Assembly (NCBI GenBank): GCA_017939795.1 | Contig: JAGBAA010000094.1 | Location: 1-64,000, forward strand | Source: Thermoguttaceae bacterium | Lineage (GTDB): Bacteria; Planctomycetota; Planctomycetia; Pirellulales; Thermoguttaceae | Reading direction: 5' to 3' | DNA length: 64,000 bases | Shown: positions 7,191 to 16,336 of the stretch, in pieces | Layout of the letters: every line of letters begins with the position of its first letter | Numbering within the stretch: the stretch's first letter is position 1 | Notes under the pieces: generated by a model | Database searches by the model: none | Seen by the model: only the letters and a program-made list of their open reading frames with translations | What the model was told of the DNA's origin: nothing | Made by a program: the position numbers and the translations under genes

Positions 7191-8426
7191 ATGAAATCCC
7201 TGCGTAAATTTCGTTTTTTCAGGTTCCTGGCCGGGATCACGTTTTTTTTGCTGACGTTTTGTCTGCCCCCGTCTGTTCTGCGTTCGCAGACCTTTCCGTA
7301 TGATGCCGTCGTCTGCAAATCGGAAGCGTTTGCCCGAAGCGGCCCTGGCTCGGATTTTTATGCGACAGATCGTCTGGAAAACGGCGTTTCCGTCCAGGTT
7401 TACCGTCATACTCCGGACGGATGGTGTGGGATCCGGCCGCCAGTGGGCAGTTTTTCCTACGTTCCTGCCCGGTATGTTCGGATGATCGAAAATGATCTCG
7501 GGCAGATCGTCGGAAATTCCGTGCCGGTCTACGTTGGGAGCCGCATTTCTGCGAGCTATTCCCAGATCCAGCGTTCGCTTGCGCATGGAACGATGGTGGA
7601 AGTTCTGGAACTTCCGCGCGAAGGAGACGAAGCACTTTGCCGGATCTCGCCGCCTGCCGGTGAATTCCGATGGATCCATGCCTCATCGCTGACTCCGAAT
7701 CTGACTGGGGTGACGGCCGAACCTGCTCCGCAGGATCATTCGCTCGGAACGTTGGCGGGTTCTGCACCCGGAAACTTTTCCGGTTCCTTTGCTGACGGTG
7801 CTTCCGGCGGAAATTCGTCCGGTCCGGTACCTTCTCCCGGAACCTTCATGCATAAGGTGAATCAGCTCGACATGGACCTGACGGCCGTGATTGCGATGCA
7901 CTCTTCCGCCGCAAACTGGGAAACGGAAAATCTCCTGATGCGCGCAAACCGCCTCATGAATCAGGCACAGAGCATCCAGGAACGTGAAGCACTTGAGCAC
8001 GTACGTCAGAAGATCCTCAAGGCGGATGATGTCCGTCGCGGAAGGATCGAATTTCAGGAACTCCTGGCGACGGCCTCGGACGATTCTCCCGGTTTGATGT
8101 ACGATCCGGTGGAAAAAGGGAACGGTCCTTTGCCTGATTTTTCCAACGTTTCGGAATTTCCGGCTCCGTACTCAACTCAGCCCGGGCGATGGGAATACTC
8201 CGGGATCCTCGTGCGAGTTCATCATAAACGCTACGCTCATCTTTCTCTGCCGCCGTACGCCATCGTGAATGAAGACGGTCTCCTTCGCTGCTATGTCTCG
8301 CCGGCGCGTGGAGTTGAGCTTGAACCGCACATAAAAAAGCGTGTTGCTCTGGCAGGCGATCGAAACTACATTCGGGAGCAGAGAGCTTTCAATCTGAATG
8401 CGCACACCATCGTGAACGTCTGGTGA
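7191..8426 (+). CDS. Exported protein with two SH3-like domains
   Basis: The 411-residue product has a Sec signal peptide (FRFLAGITFFLLTFCLPPSV) and then two bacterial SH3-like stretches at about residues 37-100 (AFARSGPGSDFYATDRL...WCGIRPPVGSFSYVPARYV) and 105-165 (VPVYVGSR...LCRISPPAGEFRWIHASSL). The repeated 'I-x-PP-x-G-x-F-x-(Y/W)-(V/I)' element is the key sign. Such domains usually bind peptidoglycan or other envelope ligands. A Gly/Ser/Pro linker (about 175-215) leads to a helical middle part and a C-terminal domain ending VALAGDRNYIREQRAFNLNAHTIVNVW. It has its own promoter and terminator, so it is monocistronic. Its precise role is unknown. Confidence 0.8.
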   Translation: MKSLRKFRFFRFLAGITFFLLTFCLPPSVLRSQTFPYDAVVCKSEAFARSGPGSDFYATDRLENGVSVQVYRHTPDGWCGIRPPVGSFSYVPARYVRMIENDLGQIVGNSVPVYVGSRISASYSQIQRSLAHGTMVEVLELPREGDEALCRISPPAGEFRWIHASSLTPNLTGVTAEPAPQDHSLGTLAGSAPGNFSGSFADGASGGNSSGPVPSPGTFMHKVNQLDMDLTAVIAMHSSAANWETENLLMRANRLMNQAQSIQEREALEHVRQKILKADDVRRGRIEFQELLATASDDSPGLMYDPVEKGNGPLPDFSNVSEFPAPYSTQPGRWEYSGILVRVHHKRYAHLSLPPYAIVNEDGLLRCYVSPARGVELEPHIKKRVALAGDRNYIREQRAFNLNAHTIVNVW

Positions 8427-8448
8427 CGCGAACGTCCTGGATCATGCA

Positions 8449-8491
8449 AAACGCCGCTGATCGCAGAATATGTGCGTGACGGCGTTTTTTT
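8449..8491 (+). terminator. Intrinsic terminator after SH3-like gene
   Basis: The stem AAAACGCCG / CGGCGTTTTT encloses a loop of about 23 bases and is followed by a run of T. It lies 25 bases past the stop codon. Confidence 0.8.
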
Positions 8492-8567
8492 GCGTGTCGG
8501 CCTGCATCCGTCTTCGCGTATTGGAAATCGGCCGGCGGAGGAACTCCAAAAAATTTCGCGGCGGGGG

Positions 8568-8596
8568 TTGACTTCCCGGAACCTTTCTGCTAAACT
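8568..8596 (+). promoter_or_regulatory. Promoter of glycosidase-like gene
   Basis: TTGACT (8568-8573) and TAAACT (8591-8596) are 17 bp apart, with TGC before the -10 box. The coding start follows about 150 bases later. This position shows that the long open frame extending further upstream is not translated. Confidence 0.7.
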
Positions 8597-8747
8597 GAAA
8601 GTTCTGCGGATGGATCTTTACCAGCGGGTCCTCCGCATATCCGGAAATGCCGGTCCAATGATCTCCTGGTCGGACGGCATCACAAAAAGTCCGGGTTTCC
8701 TGCCGTTTGTTTTCCTGGAGTCATTTTCTTTTTTGAGAGGATTTTCC

Positions 8748-10925
8748 ATGTGCCAGAATGATTTTCGTCCGGAGCAGATCTCCGTCCTTCGTCCATTTGA
8801 AATTCCTGCCGCTTCCGTTTACTGTTCGGGATCTGCGCTTTCCATGTATCGTTCAGGAACGTTCGGTATTTTCAGACGTTTTTTGAGTACGTTCGTCTGC
8901 CTGTTTCTGGCGTCTTTTCTTCTCTCCGGAATCTTTTCTGCTCTGAATGCTGCTGAGTCTGCCGCCGTCACGCCGGGGCATGGCGTCATTCCGAATGCAT
9001 CGTTTGAAATTCCGTCGGCAACAGACACTCTTCCGGCAGACTGGCGTGCTCCCAAAGAAAAATTCTCCCGCAGTACGGAAGAGAAACGGACCGGCACGGC
9101 CTCGTTCCACTGGAAAAATGAAGATCCCGCCGCGTATCGTCTCTCGCAAGCGAGCGTGAATGGGCTGGTTCCCGGTGAATCGTACGTTCTTTCCGCGTGG
9201 GTCAAATCAAAAAACGTCCGCGGCGGAAAAGCCTCCGTCTGCATCGAGTGGAGCGGTCCGGACGGAAAGTGGCTCGGCGGCGCGTACGTTCGCGGAGTGA
9301 ACGGCACAAAAGACTGGACGAAAATCACGCAGGTCTTTCATTTTCCGGAAAACGCCCGCAATCCGCACATCTCCTGCTACGGTACGCGCGAAGGCGGGAC
9401 CGTTGCCTGCGGTGAAGCATGGTTTGACGACCTGGAGATCCTTCCATATATTCCGCCGTGTATCCGAGCCGTCACGACGGACCAGTACCGTAACCAGACG
9501 ACAGGCGGAAAGGTCCGGTTTTTTGCCGGCCTGACGTTTACGGAGGCAGATTTCACCGTAGATCTTCAGAAACGCATCGTGCTGGAAATCGCAGAAATCG
9601 ATTCCGGAAAGAAACTCCAGACGCTCCGCGATTTCACGTGGAGCGCAACACCGGACGCAGGACGCTCCAAAAGCTGGCTGCCTGGGAAGGAAGTCCTCAC
9701 GTTTGAGCTGGATACCGAGACGCTCGCACCCGGCAAATACGCACTGACTCTGAAAGTCCCGAATCCGAAAGACTCCGGAGCGTTGGAAGAAACGGAGACC
9801 GTCACGCTGACGAAATTGACGGAATTTCCTGAGCGAAAATCATTCATCGACGAGCACCGCCGGTTGATCGTGGACGGAAAACCGTACTTCCCGCTTGGTC
9901 TCTATTTCCATCAGCCGACGGATGAAGACATTGCGCGGCTCGCGGATTCCCCGTTCAACTGCATCATGTGCTATCCCCGGATCACCCGTGAGCGTCTGGA
10001 CCGACTGCACGAAAACGGGATCGATTCGATCTACAGCGTGAAGGATCTCTACGAGGGCCTGCACTGCAAGACGGATGAAGAAGGCAGGCGCAAAACCGCG
10101 GAAGTGATCCAGACGATGAAAGACCATCCCGCCGTCATCGCGTGGTACATTAACGACGAACTGCCGCTCTCCATGCGTGAAGTCCTCACCGGACACCGTG
10201 ATCTGGTGGAGGAGCTGGATCCGTCCCGTCCTGCCTGGGTCGTTCTCTACCAGGTCGAAGACATTCGGGATTACCTCCCGACCTTTGACGTCATTGGAAC
10301 TGACCCGTACCCGCTCCCCTCGAAACCGGCATCTACCGCCTACGAATGGGCGCGGAAGACCCATGATGCCTGCTTCGGAGTGCGCGCGTGCTGGCAGGTC
10401 CCGCAGTACTTCAACTGGGCAAACTACGGACGAAGCAAAGAAACCTCCCGAACGCCGACTTACGAGGAAATGCGAGCCATGACCTGGATGAACATCGCGG
10501 GCGGCGCGAATGGGATCATCGGTTACTCATACTATGATTTCTACCGGAACTATGCCGGAAGAGACGGTTCTCCGGAAGAAAAGCAGAAGTCGTTTGACCG
10601 GACCTGGAAAGACGTCTGCCGAGTCGGAGAGGAAGTCAAAAAGTACGAGCAGATCCTTCTTTCGATCGATCCGCCGGCTGCCGTGAGTCCCGCGTCGGAA
10701 TTCGGGCAGGATATTGCGGTGCGTCTTTACGGAAACGGCGAAGAAACGTGGATCCTTCTGGTCAATACGCAGACGGAATCGCGAACGGCCTCCTTTACTC
10801 TTCCGGATGGATTGCGCGTCAAAAATGCCGCAGATTGGCCGAACGTGAAGATCACGGAAGAAAACAAAACGCTGACCGTCGAATTCCCCGCATTGGAACC
10901 GGCATTCCTTCAGCTCGGAAAGTAA
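8748..10925 (+). CDS. Exported glycoside hydrolase-like TIM-barrel protein
   Basis: The 725-residue product starts with an unusually long n-region (about 40 residues) before a hydrophobic export signal (FLSTFVCLFLASFLLSGIFSALNAAES). Residues about 85-225 form a jelly-roll carbohydrate-binding-like domain (NASFEIPSATDTLPADW, LSAWVKSKN). A beta-sandwich follows, then from about 385 a TIM barrel opening with RRLIVDGKPYFPLGLYFH, as in GH2- and GH5-like enzymes. WYINDELPL (about residue 470) carries Asn-Asp-Glu in the place of the acid/base, and VIGTDPYPLP and IIGYSYYDFYRN follow later strands. It probably acts on polysaccharide outside the cytoplasm, but substrate and activity are inferred. GAGAGG lies 8 bases before the ATG. 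The next gene starts 111 bases downstream on the same strand. Confidence 0.75.
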   Translation: MCQNDFRPEQISVLRPFEIPAASVYCSGSALSMYRSGTFGIFRRFLSTFVCLFLASFLLSGIFSALNAAESAAVTPGHGVIPNASFEIPSATDTLPADWRAPKEKFSRSTEEKRTGTASFHWKNEDPAAYRLSQASVNGLVPGESYVLSAWVKSKNVRGGKASVCIEWSGPDGKWLGGAYVRGVNGTKDWTKITQVFHFPENARNPHISCYGTREGGTVACGEAWFDDLEILPYIPPCIRAVTTDQYRNQTTGGKVRFFAGLTFTEADFTVDLQKRIVLEIAEIDSGKKLQTLRDFTWSATPDAGRSKSWLPGKEVLTFELDTETLAPGKYALTLKVPNPKDSGALEETETVTLTKLTEFPERKSFIDEHRRLIVDGKPYFPLGLYFHQPTDEDIARLADSPFNCIMCYPRITRERLDRLHENGIDSIYSVKDLYEGLHCKTDEEGRRKTAEVIQTMKDHPAVIAWYINDELPLSMREVLTGHRDLVEELDPSRPAWVVLYQVEDIRDYLPTFDVIGTDPYPLPSKPASTAYEWARKTHDACFGVRACWQVPQYFNWANYGRSKETSRTPTYEEMRAMTWMNIAGGANGIIGYSYYDFYRNYAGRDGSPEEKQKSFDRTWKDVCRVGEEVKKYEQILLSIDPPAAVSPASEFGQDIAVRLYGNGEETWILLVNTQTESRTASFTLPDGLRVKNAADWPNVKITEENKTLTVEFPALEPAFLQLGK

Positions 10926-11036
10926 ACGTCGCGCCGCGGGATCTCTGATCCGCGCCGCCTGCCAAGATCCTCTTTTTTTCGCTCGCTCCCGGTACGCAGC
11001 TGCCGGGGGCACCTTTTTTCATTTAAGGAGTTTCAC

Positions 11037-14000
11037 GTGAGCCGCTTTTTTTCCTCCCATTTTTTCCCAGTCGCTGTACTCCTGATCCCATTTCTGACCA
11101 GCCTCGCGCAGGCGGCCGCTGAAGATTTCTGGACCTCGCCCGTCTGGACAGAAAAGGAAGAGATCCCATTCCCCGAACTCACGCCCTTGACCTACGAAGA
11201 AAAGGAGAGCTGGTACGGTTCCCATTTCTGGAAAGGCAGCGACTGGTCCCGCATCGGGAAAGGCTGGTTTCACCCCGGAACCAACACACCGGCGGTCCTG
11301 ACGTTCACGGCTCCTAAAGACGGGAACGCCTCGATCCGCGGAAACGTTCGGAAACTCCACCTTGACGGAAACGACGGGATCCTCGCGGAGATCCGCACCA
11401 ATTCCCAAGTCCTCTGGGAAGGAAAGGTCGAGCCGAAGGACAGTGTCGGGATCATGCATGACCTCCAGCTCACACTTAAAAAGAATGACCGGCTCCATTT
11501 CGTCGTGAAGAGCGGACCGACCATCTTCTGCGACACGACCGCGTGGGATCCGGAAATCGTCTACGAAAGTGAGACTGCCGGAGGGGCTGAGACCTCTGAA
11601 GGGGCCAAAACCACCAGAAGATCCGAAATATTTAAGGCCTCCGACGGATTCGGCGTGAACGAAAAGCAGGTCCTTCTGGATCCCCGAAAGCCGCTCTCCC
11701 ATTGGTCCTACTCGCTCGAAAAAACGCGGCCTCAAACTCTCTCCGCGGCTCCGGAAGAACTTGCGCTTCTTCGGGATACGCTGAAGGAAGCCGTAGCGCA
11801 GGGGCACGAAATGCCGAAAGACGCGCAGCTTTGGAAAATGCTCCTTCTGGAATGGAAACGGGACGACGCGCCGGGGCAGGTCTTCCTCACAGGAAACGCG
11901 GGAGAACGGCAAAATGACGCAGTCCTCGCCTCCGCAGGAAAGCATTTGGGGACCGGTCTGCGCCTTTATGAAGCACTCGAAAAAGATCTCTCCGCACTTT
12001 CTGAAAAAGAGGCCGAGTACTTGAAACTCGCCGGGACGAAACTGAAAGAACTCAGTGCGGAATTCGTGAAATGGAGTGCCTCCGATCCCCCAAACCGCGG
12101 CGACTGCGTGAAACTCTACTTCCAGACACGAATCTGGAAACGCGCGCTGATCTTTTCTAATCCGCTGATCCGGAAATGCGGGCAGATCCTCTTCGTGAAA
12201 CGAAAACCGACTTCGTACGATCACCTCGTGATGCAGTACTTCGGCTGGCGTGCGCAGCGGGGCGGAAGCGGACTTTTCATTCTGAAAGAACCGGGAACAT
12301 CGCTTGCCTGTGAAGATATCCTCAAGGGGAAAATGGACGGCGGAAACATCGCGGATCCGTGCCTGAGCTGGGATGGAAAAAAAGTCCTTTTCTCGTACGT
12401 GGAAATCGGCGAAAACAGCGTTCGTTTCCCGTGGAAAAACGCCTGGACGCCGAAAGTTCCCAACGAGCAGGAAGAAGATCACCGTGAATACTACCATCTC
12501 TACGAAGTAAACGTCGATGGGACCGGCCTTCGCCAGCTGACGCAGGGACACTATGAAGACCTCATGCCCGCGTATCTTCCGGACGGCAGCATCGTATTCG
12601 TTTCGAGCCGTCGAAAAGGGCATCCGCGCTGTTTCTGGTGGGGATTCGGCGAACGCTGGACAAACTATACCGTCCACAAAATGGGACCGAACGGCGAGGA
12701 CGTGAAGCCTCTGTCCTGGCACGAAACGAACGAATGGTACCCGACTGTCGCGCATGACGGGCAAATCTTTTACGCCCGCTGGGACTACATTGACCGCGAC
12801 GCGGTAACGCACCAAAACCTCTGGTCCATGCGTCCGGACGGAACCAATCCCTCGGCCGTCTGGGGAAATGCCTCGCTCGACATTTTCTGTGCGTTTCAGG
12901 CAAAGCCGGTCCCAAACAGCCGAAAGTGGATCCTGACGGCATCCGCGCATCACGCCTGTACCGGCGGTTCACTGGTACTCCTGGACCCCTCCGCCGCAAA
13001 AGACGGACCAGGCGCACTGGAACGCCTCACGCCGGAAATTCCGTTCCCGGAAGCCGAAACGAACGACATTCCGCGTTTCTACGCTTCGCCGTGGCCGCTT
13101 TCCGAGGATCTCTACCTCGTGTCGTACAGTCCGTGGAGATTGGAATTTGAGCCGAAAGCGACTCGTGACGAGGCGCTGGGAATTTACGTTCTCGACCGTT
13201 TCGGAAACCGTGAACTTCTCTACCGTGACCCGAAGATCGGATCGGATTCCCCCCAGCCGCTTGCCGCGCGGAAACGACCTCCGGTCATTCCGAGTTTCCT
13301 CCCGGAGGATCCGAAAGATGAGGGACGATTCTTCATCCAAGACATTTACCAGGGACTCGGAGAAGACGTCAAACGCGGCTCGATCAAGGAACTGCGCGTC
13401 GTGCAGATCTTCCCCAAAACGACTCTGACGGCAAACGAACCGCCCATTGGTCTCGCAGGTGAGGAAAACGGACGCGCGGTCCTGGGAACGGTCCCCGTCG
13501 AACCGGACGGATCCGTCAATTTCATAGCGCCGGCAAGGAAACCGATCCTGTTTCAAGCACTGAACGAAAAAGGGGAAGCGTACCAGATCATGCGCACACT
13601 GACGTACCTCCAGCCAGGTGAAGAGATCGCGTGCATCGGGTGCCACGAAGACCGCACGAGTACCGCGGGTGGAAATTCTCCGTACTTTTCGCCGAGCACG
13701 CCAATGGTGCCGAGTACGCAAACCTCGCCGAGTACCCTGAGCGCGGACCGAACCGGAACGCGGTTTCCCATGGCCGCTGCACGCGAGCCGTCACGGATCA
13801 GGCCGGGAAAATTCGACGGTCGGCCATTCTCCTACGCGGAAGCCGTTCAGCCAATCTGGGACGCTAAATGCGTTTCGTGTCACGGAGCCGATCCGGAAAA
13901 CGAAGTCTTCAAAAAGAACCCGATCGACCTGACCGCCAAGAAAGACGGTGCATTCAGCCGCTCGTACGTCACGCTGATGAAGCGGAAAGATCTCATTCCG

Positions 14001-14243
14001 CGCTGGCCCCAAAGAAACCGCATCGAAGTCACGGAACCCGGCGGGAAAAACGGCGCGATCGGAAGCGGACTGAAAAAAGTCTTGGCAAACTCAGATCACG
14101 CGAATGTCCAGCTCACGGACGAAGAATGGGCGCACATCGCGATGTGGATCGACCAAAACGCCATCTTTTTCGGTACGACGGATGCGCCCCAACAGTCACT
14201 CCGATACCAAGCAGTCCCCGTGCCGATGCAGGAGATCCAGTAG
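11037..14243 (+). CDS. PD40/heme-c exported protein (HZS-alpha-like) 1
   Basis: This 1068-residue exported protein starts at GTG with AAGGAG seven bases upstream. After a signal peptide (PVAVLLIPFLTSLAQAAA) come a beta-sandwich domain, a helical segment, and then WD40/PD40-like propeller repeats (LYEVNVDGTGLRQLT, MPAYLPDGSIVFVSSRR, LSWHETNEW, YARWDYIDRD). Two c-type heme motifs occur at residues 866-870 (CIGCH) and 945-949 (CVSCH). This architecture matches the planctomycete proteins annotated as hydrazine-synthase-alpha-like, whose role outside anammox bacteria is not established. A Ser/Thr/Pro-rich linker with short imperfect repeats (SPSTP, PSTQT, SPSTL) lies between the heme motifs. A paralogue is at 45953-48928. 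It may be transcribed with the glycosidase-like gene upstream. Confidence 0.8.
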   Translation: MSRFFSSHFFPVAVLLIPFLTSLAQAAAEDFWTSPVWTEKEEIPFPELTPLTYEEKESWYGSHFWKGSDWSRIGKGWFHPGTNTPAVLTFTAPKDGNASIRGNVRKLHLDGNDGILAEIRTNSQVLWEGKVEPKDSVGIMHDLQLTLKKNDRLHFVVKSGPTIFCDTTAWDPEIVYESETAGGAETSEGAKTTRRSEIFKASDGFGVNEKQVLLDPRKPLSHWSYSLEKTRPQTLSAAPEELALLRDTLKEAVAQGHEMPKDAQLWKMLLLEWKRDDAPGQVFLTGNAGERQNDAVLASAGKHLGTGLRLYEALEKDLSALSEKEAEYLKLAGTKLKELSAEFVKWSASDPPNRGDCVKLYFQTRIWKRALIFSNPLIRKCGQILFVKRKPTSYDHLVMQYFGWRAQRGGSGLFILKEPGTSLACEDILKGKMDGGNIADPCLSWDGKKVLFSYVEIGENSVRFPWKNAWTPKVPNEQEEDHREYYHLYEVNVDGTGLRQLTQGHYEDLMPAYLPDGSIVFVSSRRKGHPRCFWWGFGERWTNYTVHKMGPNGEDVKPLSWHETNEWYPTVAHDGQIFYARWDYIDRDAVTHQNLWSMRPDGTNPSAVWGNASLDIFCAFQAKPVPNSRKWILTASAHHACTGGSLVLLDPSAAKDGPGALERLTPEIPFPEAETNDIPRFYASPWPLSEDLYLVSYSPWRLEFEPKATRDEALGIYVLDRFGNRELLYRDPKIGSDSPQPLAARKRPPVIPSFLPEDPKDEGRFFIQDIYQGLGEDVKRGSIKELRVVQIFPKTTLTANEPPIGLAGEENGRAVLGTVPVEPDGSVNFIAPARKPILFQALNEKGEAYQIMRTLTYLQPGEEIACIGCHEDRTSTAGGNSPYFSPSTPMVPSTQTSPSTLSADRTGTRFPMAAAREPSRIRPGKFDGRPFSYAEAVQPIWDAKCVSCHGADPENEVFKKNPIDLTAKKDGAFSRSYVTLMKRKDLIPRWPQRNRIEVTEPGGKNGAIGSGLKKVLANSDHANVQLTDEEWAHIAMWIDQNAIFFGTTDAPQQSLRYQAVPVPMQEIQ

Positions 14244-14352
14244 AAAAAGTCGCGGAAACAGAGATTTCCGGCGGATCCAGAAACGTTTCAGGCAGGCAGT
14301 CGAAACAAAACCGCAGGCCGTCGGAATACTTCAGAGTGAACGGCAGAGAGTG

Positions 14353-14398
14353 TTTTTTCCTGAAAAATGGAAGAAAATTTGAAAAATTCAGGAAAAAA
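14353..14398 (+). terminator. Possible terminator, A/T-rich inverted repeat
   Basis: An 11-bp inverted repeat (TTTTTTCCTGA / TCAGGAAAAAA) lies about 110 bases after the stop of the PD40 gene. It is AT-rich and lacks a distinct T-run beyond the stem, so termination is only possible. Confidence 0.35.
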
Positions 14399-14412
14399 CC
14401 TCCCCCCACTCC

Positions 14413-14441
14413 TTGAAATTTTCGCGGAAACAGGATAAAAC
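14413..14441 (+). promoter_or_regulatory. Promoter of cupin gene
   Basis: TTGAAA (14413-14418) and TAAAAC (14436-14441) are spaced 17 bp. A leader of about 190 bases separates it from the cupin start codon; no riboswitch was recognised in that leader. Confidence 0.5.
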
Positions 14442-14638
14442 AAAAGATGAAGGCGTTCAAACGTCAAAATGAAGCGGTCTCGAAGGTCCATCCTGAGATT
14501 CAGAGGCTCTCAAGACTGTCTTTCACCTAAAGTATTGGAAGCGGCTCTGGATTTTTGGAGCTCGCCGTTTTCCCGCCGTTGACCCGTCAGAAGATTTTTT
14601 TGACTTTCAGAAAAAAACTTGAAGGAGAGATTCAAAAC

Positions 14639-15883
14639 ATGACTACTAATCCGATGTATCGTGCCGCGGAATGCGCAAAAGATAACGTAGGCGCCATTGC
14701 TGAAAGCGCACTGAATGCTGGAAACGGCGTGTTCCGCCTTGCGCCGAACTGGGTCCCGCGCAGTTTCCTTCAGCCGGGAAAGCGAATCAAGCTCGCGCCG
14801 ACCGACTGGTACGCGCTGGGTGTGCACCGCGGCGGGATCGATGAACGCTGGTTCTCCTCCACGACCGACGCGATGAATGACGGCCGCACGTGGGATGAAG
14901 GGCAGAGCTGGTGTGTTTTTGAAGGTCAGCGTTTCCTGCTGCGTGATGTCGTCGCGGAACTTAAGGGCCGCGTCGTCGGTCAGTCGATCTGGGATACGTA
15001 CCAGAGATGGCCGGTCTACTCCAAATTCTTCGACAACGCGGGCCCCATTCCGCATCATATGCACCAGATGGAAAAGGATGCCGTCCTGACGAACCAGGAA
15101 GGTAAACCGGAATCCTACTATTTCCCGCCGCAGCTCAATGCCGCCGAGAATAATTTCGACTACACTTTCTTCGGTCTGAATCCCGGAACGGAAAAGAAAG
15201 ACGTCATCCGCTGTCTGGAAAACTGGAACAAAGGGGACAATGGGATCCTTGACCTCTCCGCAGCCTACCGTCTGAAGAGAGGGACCGGCTGGTGCGTTCC
15301 GCCGGGAGTTCTGCACGCTCCGGGTTCTCTCTGCACCTACGAGCCGCAGTGGGGCTCCGACGTGTTCGGAATGTTCCAGTCGCTGGTCGAAGGCCGTCAG
15401 GTCGGCTGGGATCTCCTTACGAAAGACGTTCCGGAAGATAAAAAATACGATCTGGACTTCATCGTCGAGATGCTCGACTGGGAAAAGAACGTCGATCCGT
15501 ACTTCAAGAAGAACTTCTACATGGAGCCGGTCGTTGATCCGGAAAACAGCGGCGAAGGATACACAGACCGCTGGATCGACTACAAACTGTTTGACGGCAA
15601 GCAGATCGTGACGGCGAAAGAAATCACCGTAGATCCCGGCGCGAAATGTGTCCTGCGCGACCCCGGTGCGAGCGCGTGGATCTTCGTCCAGGGGGCCGGC
15701 TCGATCAACGGTCTGAAAGTCCAGACCCCCGTCATGATCCACTTTGGTGAAGAGACGGACGATGAATTCTTCGTGACGGCAGAGGCGGCTGCCCGCGGCA
15801 TTATGTTGGAAAATACAGGATGCGAACCGCTCGTCGCTCTGCGCTACTTTGGTCCGGATGTTCACGAAAAGCTCCCGGAATGA
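14639..15883 (+). CDS. Cupin protein, phosphomannose-isomerase-like
   Basis: The 414-residue cytoplasmic protein resembles class I mannose-6-phosphate isomerases and related cupin sugar isomerases. Two metal-site-like elements are visible: GPIPHHMHQMEKD (about residues 135-147) and WCVPPGVLHAPGSLCTYEPQ (about 215-235), matching the His-rich strands of the cupin barrel. A second cupin half at about 310-410 (VLRDPGASAWIFVQGAGSINGLKV) lacks the metal residues. The likely reaction is interconversion of an aldose and ketose or their phosphates; the substrate is not certain. The ATG with GAAGGAGA upstream was chosen over a longer frame. It has its own promoter and terminator and no cotranscribed neighbour. 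Confidence 0.7.
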   Translation: MTTNPMYRAAECAKDNVGAIAESALNAGNGVFRLAPNWVPRSFLQPGKRIKLAPTDWYALGVHRGGIDERWFSSTTDAMNDGRTWDEGQSWCVFEGQRFLLRDVVAELKGRVVGQSIWDTYQRWPVYSKFFDNAGPIPHHMHQMEKDAVLTNQEGKPESYYFPPQLNAAENNFDYTFFGLNPGTEKKDVIRCLENWNKGDNGILDLSAAYRLKRGTGWCVPPGVLHAPGSLCTYEPQWGSDVFGMFQSLVEGRQVGWDLLTKDVPEDKKYDLDFIVEMLDWEKNVDPYFKKNFYMEPVVDPENSGEGYTDRWIDYKLFDGKQIVTAKEITVDPGAKCVLRDPGASAWIFVQGAGSINGLKVQTPVMIHFGEETDDEFFVTAEAAARGIMLENTGCEPLVALRYFGPDVHEKLPE

Positions 15884-15907
15884 GTGTTTTGAGTGAATTT
15901 TGAATCA

Positions 15908-15945
15908 CGCCGTTCTCTGAAAAATGGGGAACGGCGCATTTTTTT
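15908..15945 (+). terminator. Intrinsic terminator after cupin gene
   Basis: The 8-bp stem CGCCGTTC / GAACGGCG with a 13-base loop is followed by CA and seven T, 25 bases after the stop codon. Confidence 0.85.
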
Positions 15946-16336
15946 GTTTGGAAATTTTTCGAAAAATTTTTTGAACTGAAATTTATTGGGAGCCGGAACG
16001 GTCCGATGGATCTCTAGTGCCTGAAGATCCAGACTTTTCCATGACGAAAAAATTCCCTGTGCGCATTTCAGCTGGTTTGTTTTCTGACCGCGGTCGCCGG
16101 CATTTTTTATGGAATTTTTGTTTTCTTCGGAGGGGATCCTTTCTGCGGCAGAATGCATAAAAACGGTACGCCGTGCATTTGCGCAGAAGGGCGATCGGTC
16201 GGAGGCGTGTTTTTGGGGCAATCCGGTTTCCTGTCCGATGGAACTTCAGAAGAGGGAACACGTTTTTGATTTTTGATTTTAGAGTCAGTAAATGACGTAC
16301 TCAAGCCGTCTCTGAATTTTAAGGAACCTGATCCGC
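15946..16336. other. Intergenic region, nothing identified
   Basis: About 390 bases separate the cupin terminator from the sodium-channel gene. The region has no credible coding frame and no RNA that could be recognised. An AAGGAA ribosome-binding site for the channel gene lies at its right end. Confidence 0.5.

Noticed and set aside
11019-12953. Long open frame (about 640 codons) on the minus strand opposite the PD40/heme-c gene
   Set aside because: It is the complement of a well-supported exported gene with domain motifs; its own translation is Arg/Phe-rich without domains, and it has no ribosome-binding site.
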